Below, one piece after another: positions 15,453 to 24,910 of a stretch of 64,000 nucleotides of DNA (its first letter is position 1; the number at the start of each line of letters is the position of its first letter). The DNA is from Mesorhizobium sp. L-8-3 (GTDB taxonomy: Bacteria; Pseudomonadota; Alphaproteobacteria; Rhizobiales; Rhizobiaceae): contig NZ_AP023262.1 in the NCBI RefSeq assembly GCF_016756615.1, positions 3,907,501-3,971,500 on the forward strand, in the 5' to 3' direction. The notes beneath the pieces were generated by a model, which did no database searches, had not been told where the DNA came from, and was given only the letters and a program-made list of their open reading frames with translations. Position numbers and translations under genes: made by a program.

Positions 15453-16517
15453 ATGACGACAGACCATCATCACGGCAGGAACCAGATTTCGATGGACCGC
15501 CGCGGCTTCCTGAAGTCGGCTGCCGGCGCGGCAGCGCTCGGGCTTGCTGTGAGCTCGCTCTCCTTCAAGTCCTTCGCGGCAGGGGGCCTTGTCGCGCTGG
15601 TCCATACCCAGGCAGCTGGCGACAACGGCCCGGTCGATTCCATGATCGGCAAGTTGAAGCAGCTTTCCGAGGAGCAGGGCTTCGAATACCGGGCCGTCTA
15701 CGCGCAGGACCCCGCGACCTACGAGACCATCTTCCGCACGCTGGCCGACAACGGCGCGGCCGTCATCGTGTCGACCTTCAACGAGGTCGGCGAGGCATTC
15801 AAAGCGCTGGCCCCGTCCTATCCCGACACCAAATGGATCCAGCTGTTCGGCGATCCGATCGAGCCGGCCATCCCGAATGTCGTCACCGTCAGCTACGACT
15901 ACTATCTCGGCTGCTACCTGTCGGGCATGTTCGCCGCCCATATGAGCAAATCGGGCAAGATCGGCTTCATCGGCGGCATCTCGATCCCACCGATCAATGC
16001 CGACTTCAACGCTGTGAAGGCCGGCGCCCAGTCGGTCCGTCCGGATGCGACTGTAACGGCCGCATTCGCCGGCTCTTTCCAGGACCCCGCCAAGGGCCAG
16101 GAGATCGCCACGCAGATGTTCAACGACGGCATCGACTATATCCAGACCGATTCCGCGGCGACCGACGGCGGCATCATAAACGCAGCCAACGAGAAGGAAG
16201 GCCGCATGGTCAGCGCGCTCGACGCCGCGCAATATCCGCTCGGACCCAAATCGGTGATCGGCATCGTCAGCCTCGATTTCGGCGTGTCGCTCTATAACGA
16301 GGTGAGCAAGGCGCTCGGTCCGGACTGGAAGGGCGGTAGCCACATCAAGACCGGGCTCGGTACCGGGGTGATCGATTTCGTGCTGTCGCCGCTCTACCAG
16401 GAGCAGGGCCCGGCGGAGCTGGTGGCGAAGGCCAAGGAGATCTGGCCGGCCATCGAGAAAGCCAGGGCCGGCATCCTCGACGGCTCGCTCGAGGTGCCGT
16501 TCAACACCACTCTGTGA
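15453..16517 (+). CDS. BMP-family ABC transporter substrate-binding protein (Tat exported)
   Basis: The 354-residue periplasmic protein carries a twin-arginine signal (MDRRGFLKSAAGAAALGLAV, starting at about residue 14). Its mature part begins with GLVALVHTQAAGDNGPVDSM, typical of basic membrane protein (BMP/PnrA/Med) ligand binders, whose known ligands are purine and other nucleosides. ATG 15453 has AAGGGA eight bases upstream; a shorter start at the Met before RR is possible. The following genes encode the matching ATPase and two permeases, so it is the recognition component of a complete importer. Confidence 0.88.
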   Translation: MTTDHHHGRNQISMDRRGFLKSAAGAAALGLAVSSLSFKSFAAGGLVALVHTQAAGDNGPVDSMIGKLKQLSEEQGFEYRAVYAQDPATYETIFRTLADNGAAVIVSTFNEVGEAFKALAPSYPDTKWIQLFGDPIEPAIPNVVTVSYDYYLGCYLSGMFAAHMSKSGKIGFIGGISIPPINADFNAVKAGAQSVRPDATVTAAFAGSFQDPAKGQEIATQMFNDGIDYIQTDSAATDGGIINAANEKEGRMVSALDAAQYPLGPKSVIGIVSLDFGVSLYNEVSKALGPDWKGGSHIKTGLGTGVIDFVLSPLYQEQGPAELVAKAKEIWPAIEKARAGILDGSLEVPFNTTL

Positions 16518-16539
16518 GCGAAACCGGGGCGCGCCGTCC

Positions 16540-18096
16540 ATGAACGAGGCCCATGCCCTCGAATGCCGCGACGTGACCGTGACCTATGGCGAGGTCACGG
16601 CGCTCTCCGGCGTCACGGTCGGTTTCGCCCGTGGCATGATCCATGCCGTCGTCGGCCAGAATGGCGCGGGCAAGACCACCTTCGCCCGCGTCGCGGCCGG
16701 CCTCGTCACCCCGGACACCGGCGCGGTGACGATCGACGGCCGCGCCGTTCGCACGGGCAGCGTCAAGGAGGCGAGGCAGGCCGGCGTCGAGCTCGTGCAT
16801 CAGAGTTTCGCGCTGCCGCCTTCCTTCACCGTGGCCGAGGCGATGGAGTTCGGTTCGTCCGGCCATCATGGCCTGTTCGGCCGCGCGGCGTTGGAGCGGC
16901 GCTGGAAGGAGCATCTCGACAGCGTCGACGTGAAGGTCGAACCGCGGCGGCGGATCCGCGACCTGCCTGTCGAAACCCAGCAGGGTGTCGAGATCGCCCG
17001 GGCCCTGGTGACGGATGCGCGCGTCCTGATCCTCGACGAGCCGACCGCCGTGCTTTCGCCATCAGGCATCGAAACCTTGTTCGAACGGGTCCGACGCCTC
17101 AAGGCACGCGGCGTGACCGTCATCCTGATCCTCCACAAGATACGCGAGGTCCTCGCGGTGGCCGATACCGTCACCGTGCTCCGTGCGGGCCGGCTTGTGG
17201 AAGGGCCGATTCCATGCGCGGGAGTGGAGCCGTCCGGCCTCGCCGAGATGATCATCGGCAATGCGGCAGCCAGATCCCTGGCTCCGGCCGACCGCGAAGC
17301 CATGACCGGCGCCAAGCCGGTAACTGTGCATGCCGCCCATGCCAAGGCCACCGGCACTCCGGTGCTGGAACTCTCCGGCGTCTCGACCCATCCGGACAGC
17401 GAGGGACCCGCACTTCAGGACATCGCACTGTCCATCCGTCCGGGGGAGATCGTCGGTGTCGCGGGCGTCGAAGGCAATGGCCAGCGGACGTTGGTGCGCG
17501 CCATAGCGAGCCTTGCCGAACTGGCGTCCGGAAGTCTGGCGATCGGCGGGATGGATGTCACCGCGGCGTCGCTTTCGGCGCGCCGTGCGGCCGGTCTGCG
17601 TGTCATCCCCTTCGAGCGCAACACCGAGGGGCTCAGCCTGTCGAGCTCGCTGTGGGAGAACTGGTCGGCGCGGGAACTGATGTTGTCGCCACTGCTTGCG
17701 GCCATCAGCCCGGCTAAGCTGCGCAAGCGTTGCGATGCCGCCCTCAAGTCCTGGAGCGTGCGCTACGCCAATGTCGCGCAGAGGGCCGGCTCGCTCTCCG
17801 GCGGCAACGCGCAGAAGGTCATCCTTGCGCGCGAGATGGACGACGATGCCGTGCTGATCATTGCGGCGCAGCCGACCCGCGGCCTCGACATCGGCGCGAC
17901 GGCCTTTGTCTGGCAGTCGCTACGCGAAGCCAGCGCGCGCGGTTGCGGCGTGCTGCTCATCTCGTCCGACCTCGATGAGCTTTTCGACATTTGCGACCGG
18001 GTGGTCGTCATGCTCTCGGGGCGTGTCGCCGGTTCCTTCGCGCCGCCCTATTCGATCGGCGCGGTCGGCGCCGCCATGACGGGAGTGGGGCGATGA
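16540..18096 (+). CDS. Sugar/nucleoside-type ABC transporter ATPase with two ABC domains
   Basis: The 518-residue protein has two tandem ABC modules. The first has Walker A GQNGAGKTTF (about residues 38-47) and Walker B LILDEPTA near 165, but a signature segment, LPVETQQGVE, that deviates from LSGGQ. The second has a degenerate Walker A (GVEGNGQRTLV, about 310) but a normal LSGGNAQKV signature. This asymmetric pattern is usual for RbsA-like and BMP-linked ATPases. It powers the importer formed with the flanking genes. Its stop overlaps the first permease start by four bases. Confidence 0.9.
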   Translation: MNEAHALECRDVTVTYGEVTALSGVTVGFARGMIHAVVGQNGAGKTTFARVAAGLVTPDTGAVTIDGRAVRTGSVKEARQAGVELVHQSFALPPSFTVAEAMEFGSSGHHGLFGRAALERRWKEHLDSVDVKVEPRRRIRDLPVETQQGVEIARALVTDARVLILDEPTAVLSPSGIETLFERVRRLKARGVTVILILHKIREVLAVADTVTVLRAGRLVEGPIPCAGVEPSGLAEMIIGNAAARSLAPADREAMTGAKPVTVHAAHAKATGTPVLELSGVSTHPDSEGPALQDIALSIRPGEIVGVAGVEGNGQRTLVRAIASLAELASGSLAIGGMDVTAASLSARRAAGLRVIPFERNTEGLSLSSSLWENWSARELMLSPLLAAISPAKLRKRCDAALKSWSVRYANVAQRAGSLSGGNAQKVILAREMDDDAVLIIAAQPTRGLDIGATAFVWQSLREASARGCGVLLISSDLDELFDICDRVVVMLSGRVAGSFAPPYSIGAVGAAMTGVGR

Positions 18097-19130
18097 ACGA
18101 CAAGCTCGGTATGGTGCTGCGCGCACTGTTCTTCATCGTCGTGGCGCTCGCCCTTTGCGGCGTCATCTTCACTTTCGCCGGCTATTCGGCACCGCTGATG
18201 TTCCAGTCGATCGCGGAGGGCGCGTTCCTGCGCTCCGGAGCCGTCGGGCAAAGCCTGCGCTGGGCGCTTCCGCTGTTCATCACCGCGGTCGGCGTGGCCA
18301 TCTCGTTCCGCGCCGGCTACTTCAACATCGGCGCGCAGGGCCAGTTCTATGTCGGCGCGATCTTCGCTGCCTTTGCCGCCGAATGGCTGAACGGGGCCCC
18401 GGCCGTGATCGTCATTCCGGCCTGCTTTGTCGCTGGCATGGCTGGGGGCGCGTTGTGGGCGCTTTGGCCGGGACTTCTGCGCCTGCGCTCCGGCACCGAC
18501 GAGGTGATCACCACGCTGATGGGCAACTTCCTGGCGGGTCTGCTGTTGGTGTATGTGACTGCTGGGCCGCTCAAGGATCCGTCGGGATCGGGCCAGCAGG
18601 CCTCGAGCCGACCGCTCGACGCGGCCTACCGCATCAGCACCTCGCTCGGGCTTTCTCCCACCATCATCGGCATCGCGCTGGTCGTGGGCATTGGCGCCTG
18701 GCTGCTCGTCAACCGTACCGCCTTCGGCGTTCTGACGAGCCTTGCCGGGCGCAACGCGACCATGGTGCAGTGGCAAGGCGCGAGATTGTGGAGCCTCGGC
18801 CTGTCGAGCTTCCTGATCAGCGGGGCGCTGGCGGGCCTGGCCGGCACGATCGAGCTGATGGGCCCCAATGGCCGGCTGGCCGGCGGCTTCCTGCCGGCGC
18901 ACGGCTTCACCGCCATCCTCATCGCGCTGGTCGCCAACTTCTCGGTCATCGGCACCGCTTTCGTCGCCTTCTTCTTCGGCGGACTGGCCTCGGCCGCGCT
19001 CTATCTGCCGATCATGGCCGGGCTGCCGGCCGCGGCGATCGACATCATCAACGCCTCCATCGCGCTTTTCATCACCGCCAGGTCGCGTCTCGTCGACCGG
19101 CTTCTCGGCCTGGGGAGACGGTCGGCATGA
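18093..19130 (+). CDS. ABC transporter permease (BMP-type importer, subunit 1)
   Basis: The 345-residue membrane protein has many hydrophobic segments and the family segment SFRAGYFNIGAQGQFYVGAI around residue 70, which corresponds to the YfeG/BPD_transp_2 permeases of sugar and nucleoside importers. Both ends overlap neighbouring genes by four bases (ATGA), showing tight translational coupling with the ATPase upstream and the second permease downstream. The permease pair presumably forms the channel for ligands delivered by the BMP protein. Confidence 0.9.
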   Translation: MNDKLGMVLRALFFIVVALALCGVIFTFAGYSAPLMFQSIAEGAFLRSGAVGQSLRWALPLFITAVGVAISFRAGYFNIGAQGQFYVGAIFAAFAAEWLNGAPAVIVIPACFVAGMAGGALWALWPGLLRLRSGTDEVITTLMGNFLAGLLLVYVTAGPLKDPSGSGQQASSRPLDAAYRISTSLGLSPTIIGIALVVGIGAWLLVNRTAFGVLTSLAGRNATMVQWQGARLWSLGLSSFLISGALAGLAGTIELMGPNGRLAGGFLPAHGFTAILIALVANFSVIGTAFVAFFFGGLASAALYLPIMAGLPAAAIDIINASIALFITARSRLVDRLLGLGRRSA

Positions 19131-20020
19131 ACGAGGTCATCGTCGCCATCCTGCGTTCCGGCACGCCGCTGATCTATGTCACCATGGCGGGCGTGATCGC
19201 GCAGAGGGCAGGGGTCTGGCATCTCGGCCTCGAGGGGCTGATGATCACAGGCGCCTGCGCAACGATCGTCGGCATCATGCTGACCGGCTCGGTTCCGCTC
19301 GCTCTGCTGATCGCGATCATACTCTGCGTGCTCGGATCGATCCTGCTCTGGTTCGTCGTCGAGAAGCTGCGGGCGAACCCGATCATCGCGGGCCTCGGCC
19401 TCACCGGCCTCGGCATCGGCGGCACGGCGCTTGCCGTCCAGTCCATCTTCGGCAGCCAGGCCGCGGTGAACGCGCCGTTCGGCCTGCCGCGCCTCGGCCC
19501 GGCCTTCGGGCCTTACGGGGTGCTCTCGATCTTCGTGCTGCTCATGCCCTTCGTGGTCTTGGGCATGTGGGTGCTCCTGCGGCGCACGCGTTTCGGTCTG
19601 CAGCTCGCGGCTGCGGGTGAGCATCCGTTCGCCGCGCGCGGCGTCGGCGTCGATCCCGCGCGCATGCGTCTCGCCGCGCTCGCCATCGGCGGCGTGCTCT
19701 GCGCCATCGGCGGCGCCGAGCTTGCGGCGGGCAGCCTGCAGATCTTCGCCCAGAACATGACGGCCGGGCGCGGCTTCATGGCCTTTGCAGCGGTGATCTT
19801 CGGAGGCGCTCATCCGTTCGGAGCCGCTCTTGCGGCGCTGTTCTTCGCTGTTGTCGGGGCGATCGGCATCCGGGCGCAACTCGTCTTCGGCGATCGTGTT
19901 CCCCACGATCTCCTGCTCGCTCTGCCCTATCTCGCGACGGTCTTCGGCGTCTGGGTCTCGGGCAAGCTGCGGGGCGGAGCCAAAGCGGCCGCGGTCAATG
20001 CGGAACTGAGGGACTATTGA
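19127..20020 (+). CDS. ABC transporter permease (BMP-type importer, subunit 2)
   Basis: The 297-residue permease has the characteristic AGVWHLGLEGLMITGACATI segment near residue 28 and about eight or nine hydrophobic helices. It contains GRGFMAFAAVIFGGAHPFGA near residue 205, the conserved permease loop. It pairs with the larger permease upstream, whose stop it overlaps by four bases. The stop codon lies two bases before the ATG of the nucleoside-hydrolase homologue, linking uptake to cleavage. Confidence 0.9.
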   Translation: MNEVIVAILRSGTPLIYVTMAGVIAQRAGVWHLGLEGLMITGACATIVGIMLTGSVPLALLIAIILCVLGSILLWFVVEKLRANPIIAGLGLTGLGIGGTALAVQSIFGSQAAVNAPFGLPRLGPAFGPYGVLSIFVLLMPFVVLGMWVLLRRTRFGLQLAAAGEHPFAARGVGVDPARMRLAALAIGGVLCAIGGAELAAGSLQIFAQNMTAGRGFMAFAAVIFGGAHPFGAALAALFFAVVGAIGIRAQLVFGDRVPHDLLLALPYLATVFGVWVSGKLRGGAKAAAVNAELRDY

Positions 20021-20022
20021 CC

Positions 20023-20970
20023 ATGTCGGAAAGACGCAAGCTGATCGTGCTGACCGATCCCGGGCAGGACCAGGCCGCCGCCATCCTGATGATGCTCGGC
20101 GCGCCCGAGGCTTTCGAGGTGCTGGGCTTGGTGGCGACGGCCGGCAACATCGACCTTGCCCACACGACCAGGAACTGCCTCAAGCTGCTCGAGCTCGCCG
20201 GTCGGTCCGACATCCCCGTCTTTGCCGGCTGCCCGCGCCCGATGCGGCGCGATCTTGTGATGGCCGAGCACGTGCATGGCCCGACCGGTCTCGACGGGCC
20301 GGACCTGCCCGAGCCGGCGATCGAGGCGTCGGAGAGGCACGGCGTCGATTTCATCATCGAGACACTGCGCGCCGCCGAACCCGGCGAGATCACCATCTGC
20401 TCGCTGTCGCCGCTGACGAACCTGGCCATGGCGCTGGTCCAGGCGCCGGACATTGCGGAGAGGATCGCCGCCATCTTCGCCATGGCGGGCGCCTATTTCG
20501 AGGTCGGCAACATCACCCCGACGGCAGAGTTCAATGTCTATGTCGACCCTGAAGCCGCCGATGTGGTGCTGCGGTCGGGCGTGCCGATCACCCTTCTGCC
20601 GCTCGACGTCACGCACCGGATGCGTTCGACGCCCGCGCGGCTCGCCGCGATGCGTGCGCTCGGCAACCGCTGCGGCATCGCCACGGCCGAGATGCTGGAG
20701 TTCTCCGAAGCCTTCGATCTCAGGAAATATGGCTGGGACGGCGCGCCGCTCCATGGCCCCTGTGTTCCCGCCTTCATGCTCCGTCCCGAGCTTTTCCATG
20801 GCCGGCAGGTCAGCGTCATGGTCGAGACGTCGAGCCCGCTGACATCAGGCATGACCGTCGCCGACTGGTGGGGCATCACCGATCGGCCGAGGAATGCCTT
20901 CTACATACGCGACGGCGACGACGAGGCCTATTACAGTCTGCTTCTCGAATGCCTTGGACGCCTGCCATGA
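20023..20970 (+). CDS. Nucleoside-hydrolase family protein lacking part of the calcium site
   Basis: The 315-residue protein has the inosine-uridine nucleoside hydrolase fold markers: TDPGQDQAAAI near residue 11, PVFAGCPRPM, a LSPLTNLAMAL segment, EFNVYVDPEAADVVL and a C-terminal SGMTVADWWG. In canonical enzymes the N-terminal motif is DxDPGxDDA and a later LHDP provides another calcium ligand. Here the second Asp of DD is Gln and LHDP reads LHGP, so two calcium-binding Asp residues are missing. It may therefore use a different chemistry or be non-hydrolytic. ATG 20023 follows the permease stop directly, and its stop overlaps the amidohydrolase start. Confidence 0.82.
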   Translation: MSERRKLIVLTDPGQDQAAAILMMLGAPEAFEVLGLVATAGNIDLAHTTRNCLKLLELAGRSDIPVFAGCPRPMRRDLVMAEHVHGPTGLDGPDLPEPAIEASERHGVDFIIETLRAAEPGEITICSLSPLTNLAMALVQAPDIAERIAAIFAMAGAYFEVGNITPTAEFNVYVDPEAADVVLRSGVPITLLPLDVTHRMRSTPARLAAMRALGNRCGIATAEMLEFSEAFDLRKYGWDGAPLHGPCVPAFMLRPELFHGRQVSVMVETSSPLTSGMTVADWWGITDRPRNAFYIRDGDDEAYYSLLLECLGRLP

Positions 20971-22502
20971 CCCAGATCCTGATCCGCAACGCAACGATCC
21001 TCACAATGGACGCCGCGAACGGCACCGTGCCCTTCGAGGGCGACGTCCTGGTCGAAGGCACGCTCATCAAGGCGATCGGGCGAGGGCTTGCCGCCGCCCC
21101 CGATGCGACGGTCATCGAGGGTGCGGGCAAGCTTGTCATGCCCGGGCTCGTCAACGCCCACACCCATTCGAGCGAGACCTTCTTCCGCGGGCGCTACGAG
21201 AAGATGCCGCTGGAAGTCTGGCTGCTCTATGCCTACCCGCTGCTGATGGGACCGGTGATCGAGCCTCGGCTGCTTTATCTGCGCTCCCTGCTGCTGGCGA
21301 TGGAATCGCTGCGCAACGGCGTCACCATGCTGTCGGACTGCTTCTTCGATCCGCCAGCCCACGAACTCGATCGCCTCGGAACCGTGTTCCGGGCTTACGA
21401 GGACGCCGGCATCCGCGCCAATGTGTCGAGTGGCGTCATGAACATCCACACGCTCGATGCCTTGCCCTATGCCCGCGAGGTGATGCCGGCCGAGCTGCAG
21501 GCCAGGCTTGCCTTCGGCCCTCCGATTACCGCTTCGGCCTACATCGACTATTGCCTCGCGGCCATCGGGGCTTTCGATGGCCGGGCGGGACGGCTGAAAT
21601 TCATGATCGCGCCATCGGCGCCGCAACGCTGCACGCCCGATCTGCTGACCGCCTGCTACGAACTGGCGAACGACAGGAACCTGCCGTTCCATACCCATGT
21701 GCTGGAGACCATCACCCAGGCGGTGACCGGGCCGGAGCTCTACGACAAGAGCCTTGTCCGCTATCTGGCCGACCTCGGTGTGCTGGGGCGCAATACGACG
21801 ATCGCCCATTCCGTCTGGGTGGATGACGAGGACATGGCGCTGATGGGCGCCGCCGGCTGCTCGGTTGCCCACAACGCCATCGCCAACCAGAAGCTCGGCG
21901 CCGGTGTCGCCCCGGTTCGGCGGCTGATGGATGCCGGCGTGACGCTGGCGCTCGGAACCGACGGCGTGTCGTCCAACGACACCGCCCGCATCTTCGATGT
22001 CATGCGGGTCGCGGCACTTCTCCACAGCGCGGCCGGACCGAACTACGAGCAATGGCTGTCGGCGTCGGAGATCCTGCAGGCTGCGACGCTCGGCGGCGCG
22101 CGCAGCGCCTTGCTGGAGGAGGTGACCGGCTCGCTCGAACCTGACAAGGCCGCGGATCTCGTCATTCTCGATCTGGGCGCCTATCCCTTCACGCCGCTGA
22201 ACGACATCGCCAAGCACCTCGTCTATTGTGAGAACGGTTCGTCGATCGAACTGGTGATGGTGAACGGCGAGATCGTCATGCGCGACGGCAGGCTGACCAA
22301 GGTCGACGAGGCCGCGATCCTCGCCGAGATCCGGGAGAGGGTGCCCGCGTATCTCGCGCAGCACGCCCGGATCGAGGAGCTGAACCAACCGTTCGAGCCC
22401 TATTTCGCCGAGATCCACAGGCGGGCCTCGCTGCGGCACTCCGGGCCATATCGCTATGCCGGCGATGCTCCGGCATGGCCCAGCAATCGCGGGGCTCGGT
22501 AA
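20967..22502 (+). CDS. Amidohydrolase, nucleobase/nucleoside deaminase-like
   Basis: The 511-residue metal-dependent hydrolase has the two-histidine motif NAHTHSSETFFRG (about residues 65-77), FHTHVLET near 245, TTIAHSVW near 285 and LGTDGVSSN near 335, completing the usual His/His/His/Asp metal site. The architecture matches the SsnA/TrzA/guanine- and adenosine-type deaminase branch. It is the last gene of the island and overlaps the nucleoside-hydrolase homologue by four bases. A role in deaminating a base or nucleoside taken up by the adjacent importer is a reasonable inference; the exact substrate is not evident. Confidence 0.87.
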   Translation: MTQILIRNATILTMDAANGTVPFEGDVLVEGTLIKAIGRGLAAAPDATVIEGAGKLVMPGLVNAHTHSSETFFRGRYEKMPLEVWLLYAYPLLMGPVIEPRLLYLRSLLLAMESLRNGVTMLSDCFFDPPAHELDRLGTVFRAYEDAGIRANVSSGVMNIHTLDALPYAREVMPAELQARLAFGPPITASAYIDYCLAAIGAFDGRAGRLKFMIAPSAPQRCTPDLLTACYELANDRNLPFHTHVLETITQAVTGPELYDKSLVRYLADLGVLGRNTTIAHSVWVDDEDMALMGAAGCSVAHNAIANQKLGAGVAPVRRLMDAGVTLALGTDGVSSNDTARIFDVMRVAALLHSAAGPNYEQWLSASEILQAATLGGARSALLEEVTGSLEPDKAADLVILDLGAYPFTPLNDIAKHLVYCENGSSIELVMVNGEIVMRDGRLTKVDEAAILAEIRERVPAYLAQHARIEELNQPFEPYFAEIHRRASLRHSGPYRYAGDAPAWPSNRGAR

Positions 22503-22863
22503 GACCTGCCCCGCGACTGGACAGATAGGTAGGCTTCCGAGGCTCATGGCTGGGCGGTCAGGTACGCCGCGGGGCCACAACGGCAATCGGCCTTTCAGGA
22601 TGGCGCTCGCCCCGGCTGCGCTTGGCAACCGCCGGATGGGTCGATCGGAGAGGAGAGTCGGCGATCGCGTCTCACCTCCAAACGGGAAAGATCGGACCCG
22701 CGACCGACCTTTGCCGAAGGGTGCCCAGCGGGAGGCCGTGCCCCCCGGGCAGACCTATGTCGGCCCTGGGCAATGCTCGGGATGCTGCCGATAGCCGCCC
22801 TGTGGACATCGCTGCATGGCACAAATACCATCGCAAGAACCAGGCTCCTAAGGCATCGTCCAA
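22503..22863 (+). other. Intergenic region without a recognised gene
   Basis: I see no convincing coding frame, RNA gene or repeat in these 361 bases. They should contain the terminator of the nucleoside island and the promoter of the cyclase gene, but no clear intrinsic terminator was found. Confidence 0.5.
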
Positions 22864-24594
22864 ATGGCCGATGAACGCGCCAAACGCCGCCTCGCCGCAA
22901 TAGCCGTCGCCGACGTCGTCGGCTACTCGCGCCTCATGGAGAGCGACGAGGCGGGAACATTGGCGGCGCTGAAGGATCGGCGGAAAACCATCCTGGTGCC
23001 GGTGGTGCGAGTGCATGAGGGCCGCATTGTCAAGATCATGGGCGACGGAGTGCTGATGGAGTTCGCCAGCGCGGTGAACGCGGTTATGGCGGCACTGGAA
23101 TTGCAGGAGAAAATGGCCGAGGCCAACAGGCTTTTGAGCGAGGATCGACGCATCTTTCTCCGCATCGGCATCAATCTTGGAGACATCATCGACGAAGGAG
23201 CCGACGTTTATGGCGACGGTGTAAACATCGCCGCACGGTTGGAGGCGCTGGCGGAGCCGGGAGGGATCTGCGTCTCGGCCAAGGTGCGCGATGAAACCTA
23301 TGGGCGGCTCGCCCTTGCTTTCGAAGACATGGGCGAGCACTCGTTGAAAAACATCGCCAATCCAATACGTGTGTTCAGGATCGCCGATGGGGCGGGGGCG
23401 GCAACTGCTGGACTGTCCTTGTCGCTCCCCGACAAACCTTCGATTGCCGTCCTGCCGTTCACCAACATGAGCGGCGAGCCGGAACAGCAGTATTTCTCGG
23501 ATGGCATCACCGAAGACATCATTACTGAATTGTCGCGCTTCCGTTCGTTGTTCGTCATTGCCCGGAACTCGTCGTTTCAATATCGCGACAAAGCCATCGA
23601 CGTTCGCCGGATCGCGCGCGACCTCGGCGTGCGTTACGTCGTCGAGGGCAGTGTCCGCAAGATGGGGAGCCGGATTCGCATCACAGCCCAACTGATCGAC
23701 GCCGTTCCAGGCAATCATCTGTGGAGCGAGCGTTTCGACCGCGGGATCGAGGAGCTCTTCGACGTTCAGGACGAACTCACACAGACCATCGTCGCCACAG
23801 TGACGGGCCGGCTGGAGGACGCCGAAATCAGGATGGCCTCGAACAAGCGGACCGACAGCTTGCTGGCATATGACTGCCTGCTGCGTGGCATCCGACATTT
23901 GCGTAGCTTCGGCGCGGACGACAACCGTTGTGCTCGCGAATTATTCGAGCAGGCCGTGGCCCTCGATCCGAGATATGCGCTGGCTCATGCCTACCTGGCC
24001 CTGTCGCTGTTGGTCGAGAACCACTATGGCAGCGCATCCGATGCCATCAAGCAACGTGCATTGGACATTGCCACGGCCGCGGTCCGCATGGATCCACGCG
24101 ACAGCCGATGTCACACATTCCTCGGGCAGGTCTACCGATTTCGTGACGAGTACGACTTGGCGATTTCGCATCTCGAGCGCGGTGTGGAGCTCAACCCCAA
24201 CGACGCCACCGGCATTGTCCATTTGGGCGGCGTTCTCGGCATCTCCGGCCGCGCCGAAGAAGGCATCGAACTGGCCCGCCGGGCCATCAGGCTCGATCCG
24301 TATGTGAACTTTGCTTGGGCCACCCTTGCCCTTTGTCTGTACTTTGTGAGGCGCTATGACGAAGCCTTGGCGGCGTATCGGAAACTCGGCCGCGATAAGA
24401 CCGTTTGGCAGATGGCGCGCGAAGCCGCGTGCCTGGCCCAGCTTGGCCGTCTCGAGGAAGCTCGCGCACAGGCTGACGAAGTGCTCCGCCGCAAACCGGA
24501 TTTCAGCGTGCAGGCGGAGATGCCGCACTACAAAGACCCGTTGGATGCCGAACATCTGCGCGAAGGCTTGCGGAAGGCGGGTCTTCCCGAATGA
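22864..24594 (+). CDS. Class III adenylate/guanylate cyclase with TolB-like and TPR domains
   Basis: The 576-residue soluble protein starts with a class III cyclase domain (about residues 8-180). Metal-binding Asp residues appear in AVADVVGYSRLM and IMGDGVLMEF, and DVYGDGVNIAARLE supplies the transition-state Asn/Arg region. A TolB/FlgO-like segment follows (SIAVLPFTNMSGEPEQQYFS, about 195-320), then TPR-like repeats from about 340 to 555. No membrane segment is seen. This architecture is frequent in rhizobia, where such proteins likely make cAMP in response to unknown cues. It stands alone between two catabolic islands. Confidence 0.88.
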   Translation: MADERAKRRLAAIAVADVVGYSRLMESDEAGTLAALKDRRKTILVPVVRVHEGRIVKIMGDGVLMEFASAVNAVMAALELQEKMAEANRLLSEDRRIFLRIGINLGDIIDEGADVYGDGVNIAARLEALAEPGGICVSAKVRDETYGRLALAFEDMGEHSLKNIANPIRVFRIADGAGAATAGLSLSLPDKPSIAVLPFTNMSGEPEQQYFSDGITEDIITELSRFRSLFVIARNSSFQYRDKAIDVRRIARDLGVRYVVEGSVRKMGSRIRITAQLIDAVPGNHLWSERFDRGIEELFDVQDELTQTIVATVTGRLEDAEIRMASNKRTDSLLAYDCLLRGIRHLRSFGADDNRCARELFEQAVALDPRYALAHAYLALSLLVENHYGSASDAIKQRALDIATAAVRMDPRDSRCHTFLGQVYRFRDEYDLAISHLERGVELNPNDATGIVHLGGVLGISGRAEEGIELARRAIRLDPYVNFAWATLALCLYFVRRYDEALAAYRKLGRDKTVWQMAREAACLAQLGRLEEARAQADEVLRRKPDFSVQAEMPHYKDPLDAEHLREGLRKAGLPE

Positions 24595-24910
24595 AATGAA
24601 CATCCAGCGTGCGTCCCGACAACGGCTGTTTGTCGACGTCGCCTCGAACTCGCTCAAAGAGCGGGTCGAACGGAAAATCTCCATCCGCTGCGAATCCTGC
24701 AAACTGACCATGCGACGGTCGGGACCGTGTCACAATTGGCTGTTGCGGTGGTCCTTGTGACAAGGCCGTTCTGCCCGTTCAGATCGGCGAATGCAACTGA
24801 GCTTGGCACCCTTCTGCGAGCTTATGGGATGTGGCTGATCTTCAGCAGCACGCCGTTCTTCGCTCTTGGATATTGCTACGTATGGCCGCTTTCCTTGCAT
24901 GCTCAGGGGC
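24595..24910. other. Intergenic region without a recognised gene
   Basis: These 316 bases lie between the cyclase gene and the convergently oriented GntR gene. No convincing coding frame, RNA gene or repeat was recognised. A 3' terminator for both neighbours is expected, but no clear hairpin with a T-run was seen. Confidence 0.5.

Noticed and set aside
20931..22628. A 565-codon minus-strand frame opposite the amidohydrolase
   Set aside because: It is Arg/His/Gly-rich with no family pattern, while the plus strand shows a full amidohydrolase metal site.
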